The position numbers and the translations under genes were made by a program. The notes under the pieces are model-generated. The model searched no databases. It had not been told where the DNA came from and worked only from the letters and a program-made list of their open reading frames with translations. Below, piece by piece: positions 9,184 to 15,851 of a stretch of DNA of 19,117 nucleotides. This DNA is from an uncultured Clostridia bacterium. GTDB lineage: Bacteria > Bacillota > Clostridia > Christensenellales > Aristaeellaceae. The stretch spans positions 1 through 19,117 of the forward strand of contig CAKUFI010000051.1 in NCBI GenBank assembly GCA_934647305.1, read 5' to 3'. Each line of letters starts with the position of its first letter. The first letter of the stretch is position 1.

Positions 9184-10260
9184 ATGGAAATGACACTGCG
9201 CTGGTACGGCACCGGCTACGACAGCGTGACGCTGAAGCAGATTCGCCAGATTCCCGGGGTAACGGGCGTGATCACCACCCTGTACGCCACCCAGCCCGGC
9301 GAGGCCTGGACGCGCGAGGCGGTCAGGGCGCTCAAGGACGAGGTGACGGCGGGCGGCCTGCACATCAGCGGCATCGAGAGCGTCAACGTACACGACGACA
9401 TCAAGGCGGGTCTGCCCACCCGCGACATGTACATCGACAACTACATCAAGTCCCTGACCGCGCTGGGCGAAGAGGACATCCACATGGTGTGCTACAACTT
9501 CATGCCGGTCTTCGACTGGACGCGCACCGACCTGGCCAAGCCCCGCTGGGACGGCTCCACCGTGCTGGCCTACGACCAGGCGAAGGTGGACGCGCTCAAC
9601 CCCGAGGACATGTTCTCCTCGATCAGCTCGGACACCAACGGCTACATCCTGCCCGGCTGGGAGCCCGAGCGCATGGAAAAGGTCAAGGCGCTGTTTGAGA
9701 TCTACAAGGGCGTGGACAACGAAGCGCTGTTCGCCAACCTCAAGTACTTCCTCGAGGCCATCATGCCGGTGTGCGACAGGTACGGCATTAACATGGCCAT
9801 TCATCCGGACGACCCGGCCTGGAGCGTGTTCGGCCTGCCGCGCATCATCACCAGCGGCGAGAACCTGCACCGCATGCTGAAGATGGTGGACAACCCGCAC
9901 AACGGCGTGACCCTGTGCACCGGCTCGCTGGGCACCAGCCGCAAGAACAACCTGCCCGAGATCATCCGCTCGCTCAAGGGCCGCATCCACTTCGCGCACG
10001 TGCGCAACCTGCAGTTCTTCAGCGACACCCAGTTCGAGGAGGCCGCGCACCTGTCCAGCGACGGCACCTTCGACATGTACGAGATCATGAAGGCGCTCTA
10101 CGACATCGGCTTCAACGGCCCGATGCGTCCCGACCACGGCCGCATGATCTGGGGCGAGAAGGCCATGCCGGGCTACGGCCTGTACGACCGCGCGCTGGGC
10201 GCCGCCTACCTCAACGGCCTGTGGGAGGCCATCGACAAAAACGCCCGCCGGGCAGGCTGA
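9184..10260 (+). CDS. uxuA: Mannonate dehydratase
   Basis: UxuA converts D-mannonate to 2-keto-3-deoxy-D-gluconate in cytoplasmic glucuronate catabolism. The protein is 358 aa, standard for the Gram-positive form. Family segments are MTLRWYG at the start, GIESVNVHDDIK, CYNFMPVFDWTRTDL, then IHPDDPAW (H207), TLCTGSLG (C245), HFAHVRN (H272) and MRPDHGR (D317); the His/Cys/His/Asp set is the expected metal site. AAAAGGAGG lies just before the ATG. It follows the deacetylase gene by 30 bp. The oxidoreductase that makes its substrate (uxuB type) is 671 bp downstream, beyond an array of palindromic repeats. Confidence 0.96.
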   Translation: MEMTLRWYGTGYDSVTLKQIRQIPGVTGVITTLYATQPGEAWTREAVRALKDEVTAGGLHISGIESVNVHDDIKAGLPTRDMYIDNYIKSLTALGEEDIHMVCYNFMPVFDWTRTDLAKPRWDGSTVLAYDQAKVDALNPEDMFSSISSDTNGYILPGWEPERMEKVKALFEIYKGVDNEALFANLKYFLEAIMPVCDRYGINMAIHPDDPAWSVFGLPRIITSGENLHRMLKMVDNPHNGVTLCTGSLGTSRKNNLPEIIRSLKGRIHFAHVRNLQFFSDTQFEEAAHLSSDGTFDMYEIMKALYDIGFNGPMRPDHGRMIWGEKAMPGYGLYDRALGAAYLNGLWEAIDKNARRAG

Positions 10261-10291
10261 GCCTGCACCCACTTGCTGCCGCCGGACAGAA

Positions 10292-10335
10292 CACGAATTT
10301 GGCGGCCATTGATTAAAGCCGCCGAATTCTTCGTG
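10292..10335 (+). repeat. 44-bp hairpin, stem type 2 (first copy)
   Basis: CACGAA at one end and TTCGTG at the other enclose the core stem GGCGGC/GCCGCC with loop CATTGATTAAA (11 nt). The length is identical to the other copies. Confidence 0.75.
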
Positions 10336-10360
10336 GGTTGGCCGGGCAGGGCCCGGTTCC

Positions 10361-10430
10361 ACTTGCTGCCGGTCGGCAGGGCCGACAGCCACCTGCTGCC
10401 GGTCGGCAGGGCCGACGGCCATCTGCTGCC
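10361..10430 (+). repeat. Tandem 30-bp units with internal palindrome
   Basis: ACTTGCTGCC (10361), ACCTGCTGCC (10391) and ATCTGCTGCC (10421) recur at exactly 30 bp. Each of the first two is followed by GGTCGGCAGGGCCGAC, a 15-bp palindrome with a 3-nt AGG centre. There are no unique spacers, so this is not a CRISPR array. Confidence 0.8.
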
Positions 10431-10441
10431 GCCGGATAGAA

Positions 10442-10485
10442 CACGAAATTGGAAATCATAGATTCGAATTTCCAATTTCTTCGTG
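10442..10485 (+). repeat. 44-bp hairpin, stem type 3
   Basis: CACGAA and TTCGTG ends; stem GAAATTGGAAAT with ATTTCCAATTTC; loop CATAGATTCGA (10 to 11 nt depending on pairing). The stem is AT-rich, unlike the GC-rich stems of the other copies, yet fully paired. Confidence 0.75.
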
Positions 10486-10682
10486 GGTTGGCAGAGCAGA
10501 CGCCCGCCTGCCGCCTCTGTCGACGATCCTGCCCGCCATCAATTGGAGCGGCTGAGGTCTTCGTCTTCAAACCCCACCGCCCGCGCTGCGTGCGCCTCCC
10601 CTTTCAGGTGAGGCAGGGATGGCTCCGACGCGCAAAAGGCGCCCCTGAAAGGGGAACTGTCACCGCAAGGTGGCTGAGGGGT

Positions 10683-10840
10683 CGGTCGGCAGGGCCGACG
10701 GCCACCTGCTGCCGCCGGGCAGAACACGAATTGGGCGGCCATTGATTAAAGCCGCCGAATTCTTCGTGGGTCGGCAGAGCCGACAAGCCACCTGCTGCCT
10801 CTGTCGACGATCCTGCCCGCCATCAATTAGAGCGGGCGAA
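10683..10840 (+). repeat. Partial second copy of the composite repeat
   Basis: This repeats the region 10402-10550 at an offset of about 284 bp: a 30-bp unit (GTCGGCAGGGCCGAC, 10685-10699), a 44-bp hairpin (10725-10768), GTCGGC-AGA-GCCGAC (10770-10784), then CTGTCGACGATCCTGCCCGC (10801-10820, matching 10517-10536). It ends with a shorter hairpin, CCCGC/GCGGG around CATCAATTAGA. The array therefore grew by duplication. Between it and the uxuB ribosome site (10841-10916) nothing further was recognised. Confidence 0.65.
10725..10768 (+). repeat. 44-bp hairpin, stem type 2 (second copy)
   Basis: Same CACGAA/TTCGTG ends, GGCGGC/GCCGCC core stem and CATTGATTAAA loop as the copy at 10292, with a small change in the outer stem (AATTG instead of AATTT). 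Confidence 0.75.
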
Positions 10841-10931
10841 ACCTCAGCGCTCTGTCACGCGGCGGGTATTTTCCCCGGAAGGCTCACAGAGCGATACACA
10901 GCGAAACATGATTCACAAGGAGGAAAAAACT

Positions 10932-11768
10932 ATGCTTCCCTTTCAGATTGACCTGAGCGGCAAGGTTGCCGTCATCACCGGAGCCGGCGGCGTGCTGTGC
11001 TCTTCCTTCTCCAAGGCGCTGGCCGAGTGCGGCGCGAAGATCGCCCTGCTGGACATCAACGAGGCCGCGGCGCAGAAGGTGGCCGACGAGATCACCCAGG
11101 CGGGCGGCACGGCCATCGCGGTCGCCGCGAACTGCCTGGAGGCGGAGAGCCTGCAGCAGGCGCATGAGGTCGTGCTCGAGAAACTGGGCGCGTGCGACAT
11201 CCTGATCAACGGCGCGGGCGGCAACAATCCCCGCGGCACCACCGATGACGAGCAGTTCGACGCGAAGGTCGAGGGCCTGAAGACCTTCTTCGACCTCGAC
11301 CCGGCGGGCGTGCGCTTCGTGTTCGACCTGAACGTGATCGCGGCGCTGATGACCACCCAGGTCTTCGCCAAGGACATGATCGGCCGCGGCGGCAACATCC
11401 TGAACATCTCCTCGATGAACGCCTTCCGCCCGCTGACCAAGATCCCCGCCTACTCCGGCGCGAAGGCCGCCGTGTCCAACTTCACCCAGTGGCTGGCGGT
11501 CTACCTGGCCAAGAGCGGCATTCGCGTCAACGCCATGGCGCCCGGCTTCTTCGTCACCAACCAGAACCGCGCGCTGCTGTTCACCCAGGACGGCCAGCCC
11601 ACCGCCCGCACCGGCAAGATCCTGGCCGCCACCCCGATGGGGCGCTTCGGCGAGGCCGACGAGCTGATCGGCACGCTGCTGTTCCTGCTGTGCGACCAGG
11701 CCGCCAGCTTTGTCACCGGCGTGGTCATCCCGATCGACGGCGGCTTCTCCGCCTACTCGGGCGTGTAA
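10932..11768 (+). CDS. uxuB: SDR-family D-mannonate oxidoreductase (fructuronate reductase)
   Basis: A 278-aa short-chain dehydrogenase/reductase that most likely interconverts D-fructuronate and D-mannonate with NAD(P)H, the step before UxuA. Visible parts are the Rossmann glycine motif TGAGGVLC (16-23), acidic D41 after strand 2 (LLDINE) suggesting NAD preference, NGAGGN (93-98), catalytic S160/S161 (NISSMNAF) and Y174-x3-K178 (YSGAK), and a PGFF loop near 204. The GVLC and GAGGNNP segments are characteristic of the Bacillus YjmF/UxuB-type subgroup, which is unrelated to the long-chain E. coli UxuB. AAGGAGG 8 nt upstream fixes the start at 10932 rather than the ATG at 10908. A terminator follows 13 bp after the stop. 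Confidence 0.88.
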   Translation: MLPFQIDLSGKVAVITGAGGVLCSSFSKALAECGAKIALLDINEAAAQKVADEITQAGGTAIAVAANCLEAESLQQAHEVVLEKLGACDILINGAGGNNPRGTTDDEQFDAKVEGLKTFFDLDPAGVRFVFDLNVIAALMTTQVFAKDMIGRGGNILNISSMNAFRPLTKIPAYSGAKAAVSNFTQWLAVYLAKSGIRVNAMAPGFFVTNQNRALLFTQDGQPTARTGKILAATPMGRFGEADELIGTLLFLLCDQAASFVTGVVIPIDGGFSAYSGV

Positions 11769-11781
11769 ACTGAGAAAACAC

Positions 11782-11817
11782 TTTCTCCGCAGGGCCAATG
11801 CCTTGCGGAGAAATTAT
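11782..11817 (+). terminator. Terminator between the convergent uxuB and helicase genes
   Basis: TTTCTCCGCAGGGC (11782-11795) pairs with GCCTTGCGGAGAAA (11800-11813) around CAAT, giving a 14-bp stem with one G-T type mismatch. A or T rich sequence flanks both sides, so it could stop transcription from both directions. Confidence 0.75.
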
Positions 11818-11838
11818 TAATACAGCAAAATAACCTTA

Positions 11839-14592
11839 TTATATCACTTTCTCCGCTTGTGCTCTTCCAGCGGCGCGTTTGGCGTTGATACGGGCGATTT
11901 CAAGCTCAATAATCTTTCCCATCGTCTTATCATCGATTGCCACCTCCTCGCGCGCCGTGGCGGCCGCGGCGACCGAAGGATCAGCAAAAGCGTCGAAAAC
12001 GGCCTGTTTTTCCTCAAGCATCTCCATGATGCGCTCGTCGATCGTACCTTCGCACAGCAGACGATAAACCAGCACATTGCGTGCCTGGCCCATGCGATAG
12101 GCCCGAGAAATGGCCTGAAGCTCAATAGAAGGTTTCAGCTGCGGTTCACACAGAATTACGACGCTGGCGGCTTGGATATTAAGACCTGTCCCGCCAGATT
12201 GGATCTGTGCCGGAAGCACTGTTTTTTCAGGCTTATTGCCAAACTCGTCGATAATTTCCTGACGTTTCTGTACTGGCGTACTGCCGTCGATCGGGGCTGT
12301 ACAGCTTTCTCCCAATATCGCGCAGACACTGCGAATCGTCTCCAAGAAAAATGAAAAGACGATGATTTTTCGCCCATCCTCCCGTGCCATTTCAACCAGC
12401 TCTTTCATACGCTTTGCCTTACTGGAATAGGCCGGATCGTCTACATTCCAAGAGACGCGGCGTGCGGACATGAAATTCCTGTTCAACACGCTGCTTTCAT
12501 ACACAGCAGTTTCGCGCGATGACAGCGTACACCACTCTTCGCTTTCAACTAGTTCGGGCAACTCGGTCAGCACATCTTCTCGCTTGCGTCGATAATACAC
12601 CGGCGCAATCATTTCCCGAAACCTAGGCGCGGAGGGCAGAGCAGACAGGTTTCGCAGCCGGGTAGCAAGACTTGGCCTAAGCAATCTAATCAGCGCAATC
12701 AACTCATCCACTCGGTTTTCCAGCGCAGTGCCCGTCATGAACAGCATCCGTTCCGCATACCATCCCAGCCGGGCAACGTTTTTCGTCCGCACTGCCTCAA
12801 TGTTCTTGATATAGTGCGCCTCATCCACAATCAGCAGACTATACCGGAATGCCCTGTCCAGTTTCAGGTGTGCCGTCGTCTCAAAGTTCGTCACCGCTGC
12901 ACCGCCGTGCGCAATCCAGTCCTCGAAGGCCTTTTCTCGGTCTCCCCCGTGTACCTTAGTGACGTGGAGCTTGCTCTTATCTGCTATTTCCTTACACCAG
13001 TTGGGAATCACGCTGGCCGGACAGATCACCAGAAAATGTGTCGCACCCGTATTGCGTAGCGAAACCATTGCGGCAATAGCTTGTATGGTCTTGCCAAGAC
13101 CCATTTCATCGCCCAACAGTACTCGCTCCTGGTGAAGGATATATTTCACGCCCCATTCCTGATAACGGCGCAGCTCGCACTTCAGTCCATCTGGGAAAAA
13201 GCACTCCTCCTGAATTGCCCGAGCCAGCTCCTCTGACAGGCCAAAATGTGCATCTGAATTACCAATCGCTCCGGGGACGAGTGCCTCGAGTACATTAAAG
13301 TAGGCAATACTGTTTTCACTGAAGTCTGCCCAGGCGACATAGCTGTTGGGCGACTGCATCATACGTATTCTCTGCCGCACCTTCTGTATTGTGTGAGCAT
13401 ACTCTCCTTCGGCTGAGTTGTTCAGCAGGCAATATGCTTCCCCAATAACCTGTTTTTCCTCTCGTTCCAAAAAAGGCCATTCCGCTCCATTTCCGACTGT
13501 CTCAAGGCTTTTTAACGCCTTTTCAATTCTCGCACCCTGCGCCTGCATCAGCTCGTCCAGTGCTGCAAGCTCCTGAACTTGTTGCCTGTAAATATATACA
13601 GCACATATCAAACTGGTTGATTCATCATTTTTGTCGTCAGCTGACAGATGAATTCTCACAGTCGCCTGGACATTCTCTGCACATTGCTTTGCGCCTTCCT
13701 TAAGACTGCGCGCAGTGTCCTCCGTGATGCTGCGAAGAGACGCGAGATTGTACACCGTCGCTGAGTACACATCCGCTACATTGCAAAATCCGCCCTCCCT
13801 CAACGTCTTTGCACGCGCAGTGCTCATGCCTTGGCTCAGTTCCTCCACTGGCATCCGCTGCAGCTGCCTGAGCGATTCCGCAGCCAAGAAACGATTTGAC
13901 GCATTTTTGATTTGCTTCTCCGTGTCTGCCTTGCTCATTTGCACCAGCTCAACCTGTTGCATGAGTTCTTTGTGCGTCTCTGCAAGGCGAATGAACTTCT
14001 GCGGTTGACTTCCCCTCTCGCGCAAGTCGGGCAGTATGCTCAGCAACGTCCGGAAATACACTCCTTTCTGGTGATCAAAGTCCTGTCGTATCGTCTGCTG
14101 ATCAGCCTGTTCAATTTGTTGCAGCCATTGCGCAAGGCTGTTAACTCGCTGCCCATACTCGCCCACCTGAGCGTTGGAAAGCCGTTTATAGGCTGCAATT
14201 GCGTCTTGCTTTTTGCGGCCTGAAGTAAAAAACCACCTCATGTCTCCCGTTGCGGGCGCAAGCATCTCCATATCTCTGACCAGTTCACCGCGGTACGCCT
14301 CGCCCAGTAGCTTTGCCTGGTCGGACAAGCCTTCGCCAAGCATATACGAATACAATCCTCGAATCAACGGAAGCAACTCCGACGATGGCGCGTCGCTCAG
14401 CACACCGTACTGCACAGTTTCTTTCGTCACATTCTCCGCGAATACTCCACTGTCCAGCAGGTTCTTTGCACAATACTCTATTCTCTTTTTCTGTATTCCT
14501 TCATAATCGATTACATGACTAAGCTTCCTGAGCAGTGAATCATGAGTTTCAACCAATACCTTTGCATCTCTTGACGTAAATGGCCGCGGCAT
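11839..14592 (-). CDS. SNF2-family DEAD/DEAH-box helicase
   Basis: A 917-aa superfamily 2 ATPase of the SNF2/Rad54 type, which translocates on double-stranded DNA. The C-terminal half carries the motor: RRYQEWGVKYIL (475-486), Walker A GDEMGLGKT (494-502), DEAH (590-593), motif III MTGTALENR (619-627), YYRRKREDVL (666-675), motif V SGGTGLN (799-805) and motif VI QAISRAYRMGQ (826-836). The first 460 residues are unassigned and mostly helical; residues about 262-300 (KTLREGGFCNVADVYSA...SITEDTARSLKEG) look like a helix-hairpin-helix DNA-binding motif. No nuclease or methyltransferase domain was seen. Base composition is clearly less GC-rich than the flanking metabolic genes, and the gene borders a truncated ABC gene, so it was probably acquired. 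A DNA repair or phage-defence role is possible but unproven. Confidence 0.93.
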   Translation of the reverse strand: MPRPFTSRDAKVLVETHDSLLRKLSHVIDYEGIQKKRIEYCAKNLLDSGVFAENVTKETVQYGVLSDAPSSELLPLIRGLYSYMLGEGLSDQAKLLGEAYRGELVRDMEMLAPATGDMRWFFTSGRKKQDAIAAYKRLSNAQVGEYGQRVNSLAQWLQQIEQADQQTIRQDFDHQKGVYFRTLLSILPDLRERGSQPQKFIRLAETHKELMQQVELVQMSKADTEKQIKNASNRFLAAESLRQLQRMPVEELSQGMSTARAKTLREGGFCNVADVYSATVYNLASLRSITEDTARSLKEGAKQCAENVQATVRIHLSADDKNDESTSLICAVYIYRQQVQELAALDELMQAQGARIEKALKSLETVGNGAEWPFLEREEKQVIGEAYCLLNNSAEGEYAHTIQKVRQRIRMMQSPNSYVAWADFSENSIAYFNVLEALVPGAIGNSDAHFGLSEELARAIQEECFFPDGLKCELRRYQEWGVKYILHQERVLLGDEMGLGKTIQAIAAMVSLRNTGATHFLVICPASVIPNWCKEIADKSKLHVTKVHGGDREKAFEDWIAHGGAAVTNFETTAHLKLDRAFRYSLLIVDEAHYIKNIEAVRTKNVARLGWYAERMLFMTGTALENRVDELIALIRLLRPSLATRLRNLSALPSAPRFREMIAPVYYRRKREDVLTELPELVESEEWCTLSSRETAVYESSVLNRNFMSARRVSWNVDDPAYSSKAKRMKELVEMAREDGRKIIVFSFFLETIRSVCAILGESCTAPIDGSTPVQKRQEIIDEFGNKPEKTVLPAQIQSGGTGLNIQAASVVILCEPQLKPSIELQAISRAYRMGQARNVLVYRLLCEGTIDERIMEMLEEKQAVFDAFADPSVAAAATAREEVAIDDKTMGKIIELEIARINAKRAAGRAQAEKVI

Positions 14593-14705
14593 TCGCTACA
14601 CTTCCCTATCCAATCGTTCGTTTTTTATCATTGCATACTTGTACAGATATTCAAATTAGATTCTCTCTAGCAGAGCCTTCAATGAATGAACAAGACGAAA
14701 CCGGG

Positions 14706-15121
14706 TTATATCAGCAGCCCCGCGAGCATCGTGGGCCAAAGCCGGGTGTAGCGGGCGGAAGAGGCCTCGATGTCGTCGTTCAGGTTTTCGAGCAGCTCGC
14801 CGTAATCCGCGCCAAAAAGCCGGGACAGCGGACTGCCAAGCACCCTTCAAGGAAGGCGAGCCGAGCCCGATTCAGCGCCTGCAGCGTGCGCTTCTGAAGC
14901 GCTATCTGCCCCGCGAGACCGATCGCGAACAGAAGCAGCGCGAAAACGAGCGTCCAGATCGACTGCCTGAGCACCGCCTGTACGTCGCCCTGCGTCGCGC
15001 TGGACACCGCGCGGGCAAGCACCTGCGACAGCGCGAGGTTCAGCGGAATGGCGCACAGCCTGACCAGCGAAGAAAGACAGCATATCTTCTTCATGTACCC
15101 GCGCGAATCATCGGTCATCAT
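14706..15121 (-). pseudogene. ABC exporter, truncated and frameshifted N-terminal fragment
   Basis: From ATG 15121 (AGGGAGG upstream) the frame encodes the beginning of an ABC exporter membrane domain: LVRLCAIPLNLALSQVLARA, then a hydrophobic helix WTLVFALLLFAIGLAGQIAL and the coupling region RARLAFLEG. Near 14843 homology shifts frame by one base within a G run (GGG on the coding strand), continuing as VLGSPLSRLFGADYGELLEN, NLNDDIEASSARYTRLW and TMLAGLLI before TAA at 14706. The remaining helices and the whole ATP-binding domain are missing. The break coincides with the upstream flank of the helicase gene, so the helicase segment probably replaced the rest. The frameshift could be a sequencing error, but the truncation could not. 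Confidence 0.7.
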
Positions 15122-15236
15122 GTTTTTCCTCCCTGAGATACTCCGCCAGAGCATGGCACAAAGCGAAATCCGGCGTGCGGCACCCGAACAAATCACTGCG
15201 CGTCGCAGGCCCCTTTGCAATGGCGTGTTTATTCAA
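15108..15236 (-). CDS. Small ORF overlapping the ABC fragment start
   Basis: A 42-codon frame from TTG 15236 to TGA 15108 ends RTPDFALCHALAEYLREEKHDDR, and its last codons overlap the ATG of the ABC fragment in the manner of translational coupling. It may be the remaining 3' end of a gene that preceded the exporter. The start has no good ribosome site; a downstream TTG preceded by AAAGGGG is an alternative. No family recognised. Confidence 0.3.
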   Translation of the reverse strand: MNKHAIAKGPATRSDLFGCRTPDFALCHALAEYLREEKHDDR

Positions 15237-15269
15237 TGCTAAGGTACTATTTAATATAGTCGTATTTTT

Positions 15270-15298
15270 ATGGTAACACATGCTGGACCCGCCGTCAA
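15270..15298 (-). promoter_or_regulatory. Promoter reading into the ABC remnant
   Basis: On the minus strand, -35 TTGACG (15293-15298) and -10 TACCAT (15270-15275) are 17 bp apart, with an extended TGT just before the -10. A small dyad, ACTAT-TTAAT-ATAGT (15246-15260), lies just downstream and could be an operator. Confidence 0.5.
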
Positions 15299-15394
15299 GC
15301 GCTTTTAAAGCGTCCGCCTCAGGAAAAAAGGCCAAAGCATTCTGCATTCGGAAAACGCCCGTTTTCGTGCGGCTTCATTGGCGACTTAACAAAT

Positions 15395-15417
15395 TCACCC
15401 ATCCGTTGGATGGGTGA
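15395..15417. other. Perfect hairpin in the gene graveyard
   Basis: TCACCCATCC (15395-15404) pairs perfectly with GGATGGGTGA (15408-15417) around GTT. On the minus strand it is followed by ATTTGTT, so it may be the terminator of whichever minus-strand gene once ended near 15479. Between 15300 and 15478 no convincing gene was found; a second smaller hairpin, GAAAACG/CGTTTTC, is at 15351-15366. Confidence 0.5.
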
Positions 15418-15478
15418 GCAGGGGCGCAGCCTGCGCAAGTAATCCTGGAATGTCAGGCCGCTTTTCTGGGCTATTCGG

Positions 15479-15575
15479 TTATCTGCCGCCCTTAAACGGG
15501 CTGTCCTCTTTCTCAAGCCTCGCCGTCTGTTCCACTGGCTTGTCCTCATCCAACTGCGCGGGATATATTCTGCAA
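15479..15575 (-). pseudogene. Orphan C-terminal coding fragment, family uncertain
   Basis: On the minus strand a short frame reads YPAQLDEDKPVEQTARLEKE then DSPFKGGR and stops at TAA 15479-15481. The charged, low-hydrophobic tail looks like a natural protein end, and I have a weak impression of a site-specific recombinase tail. There is no start or upstream part, because the plus-strand ABC remnant begins here. Tentative. Confidence 0.3.
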
Positions 15576-15603
15576 CCTTGCCTTTGTGTACCGGCTAGAA
15601 CTA

Positions 15604-15851
15604 TGTTGCCTGGAGACTATGAACAAGGAAGCGATGGAATACATCCGCGGCATTCCCGTGGTGAAGGTGTTCCGGCAGACGGTTCATTCCTTCAAGAACC
15701 TCCACGCAGCCATCAAGAAACACGAAAAGCGCGCCAGATGAAGCGACTGCTTTTGTGGACGCTGAGAACGAGCATCAGATTCAGCTCGCCTTTGAAAAGC
15801 TGACGAAGCTAGACGATTTAATGACCGCGCACCGTCTTTCTACCGTACAGG
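15604..15851 (+). pseudogene. ABC exporter remnant with a large internal deletion
   Basis: Two pieces of an ABC exporter are joined out of frame. The first (15613-15728) encodes MNKEAMEYIRGIPVVKVF and RQTVHSFKNLHAAIKKHEK, the cytoplasmic end of the membrane domain. The second (15732-15851), in another frame, encodes PDEATAFVDAENEHQIQLAF then EKLTK and MTAHRLSTVQD: the Walker B end, D-loop and H-loop of the ATPase domain. The intervening part, including Walker A and the ABC signature (roughly 250 codons), is missing. The first frame stops at TGA 15739-15741. It is on the opposite strand from the other ABC fragment, so it comes from a different exporter gene. Confidence 0.75.

Larger units (their letters stand above)
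10266..10682 (+). repeat. Composite palindromic repeat element downstream of uxuA
   Basis: This begins 6 bp after the uxuA stop. It contains a CACCCACTTGCTGCCG unit, a 44-bp hairpin (10292-10335), the palindrome CCGGGC-AGG-GCCCGG (10342-10356), two 30-bp units with GTCGGC-AGG-GCCGAC (10372-10386 and 10402-10416), a second 44-bp hairpin (10442-10485), the block AACCCCACCGCCCGC (10569-10583), and a distal inverted part ending CTGTCACCGCAAGG...GAGGGG. The parts and polarity match the element after fumC. No protein-coding sequence was recognised. The gap separates uxuA from uxuB, so these hairpins would lie inside a joint transcript. Confidence 0.75.

Noticed and set aside
8347..10422. Long minus-strand frame (691 codons) opposite the deacetylase and uxuA genes
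   Set aside because: It spans two recognised genes and the repeats in antisense, has no ribosome site and a low-complexity composition typical of GC-rich shadow frames.
10361..10430. CRISPR-like 30-bp periodicity
   Set aside because: The units are contiguous copies with no unique spacers, only two or three tandem units occur, and each is itself palindromic; no cas genes are nearby.
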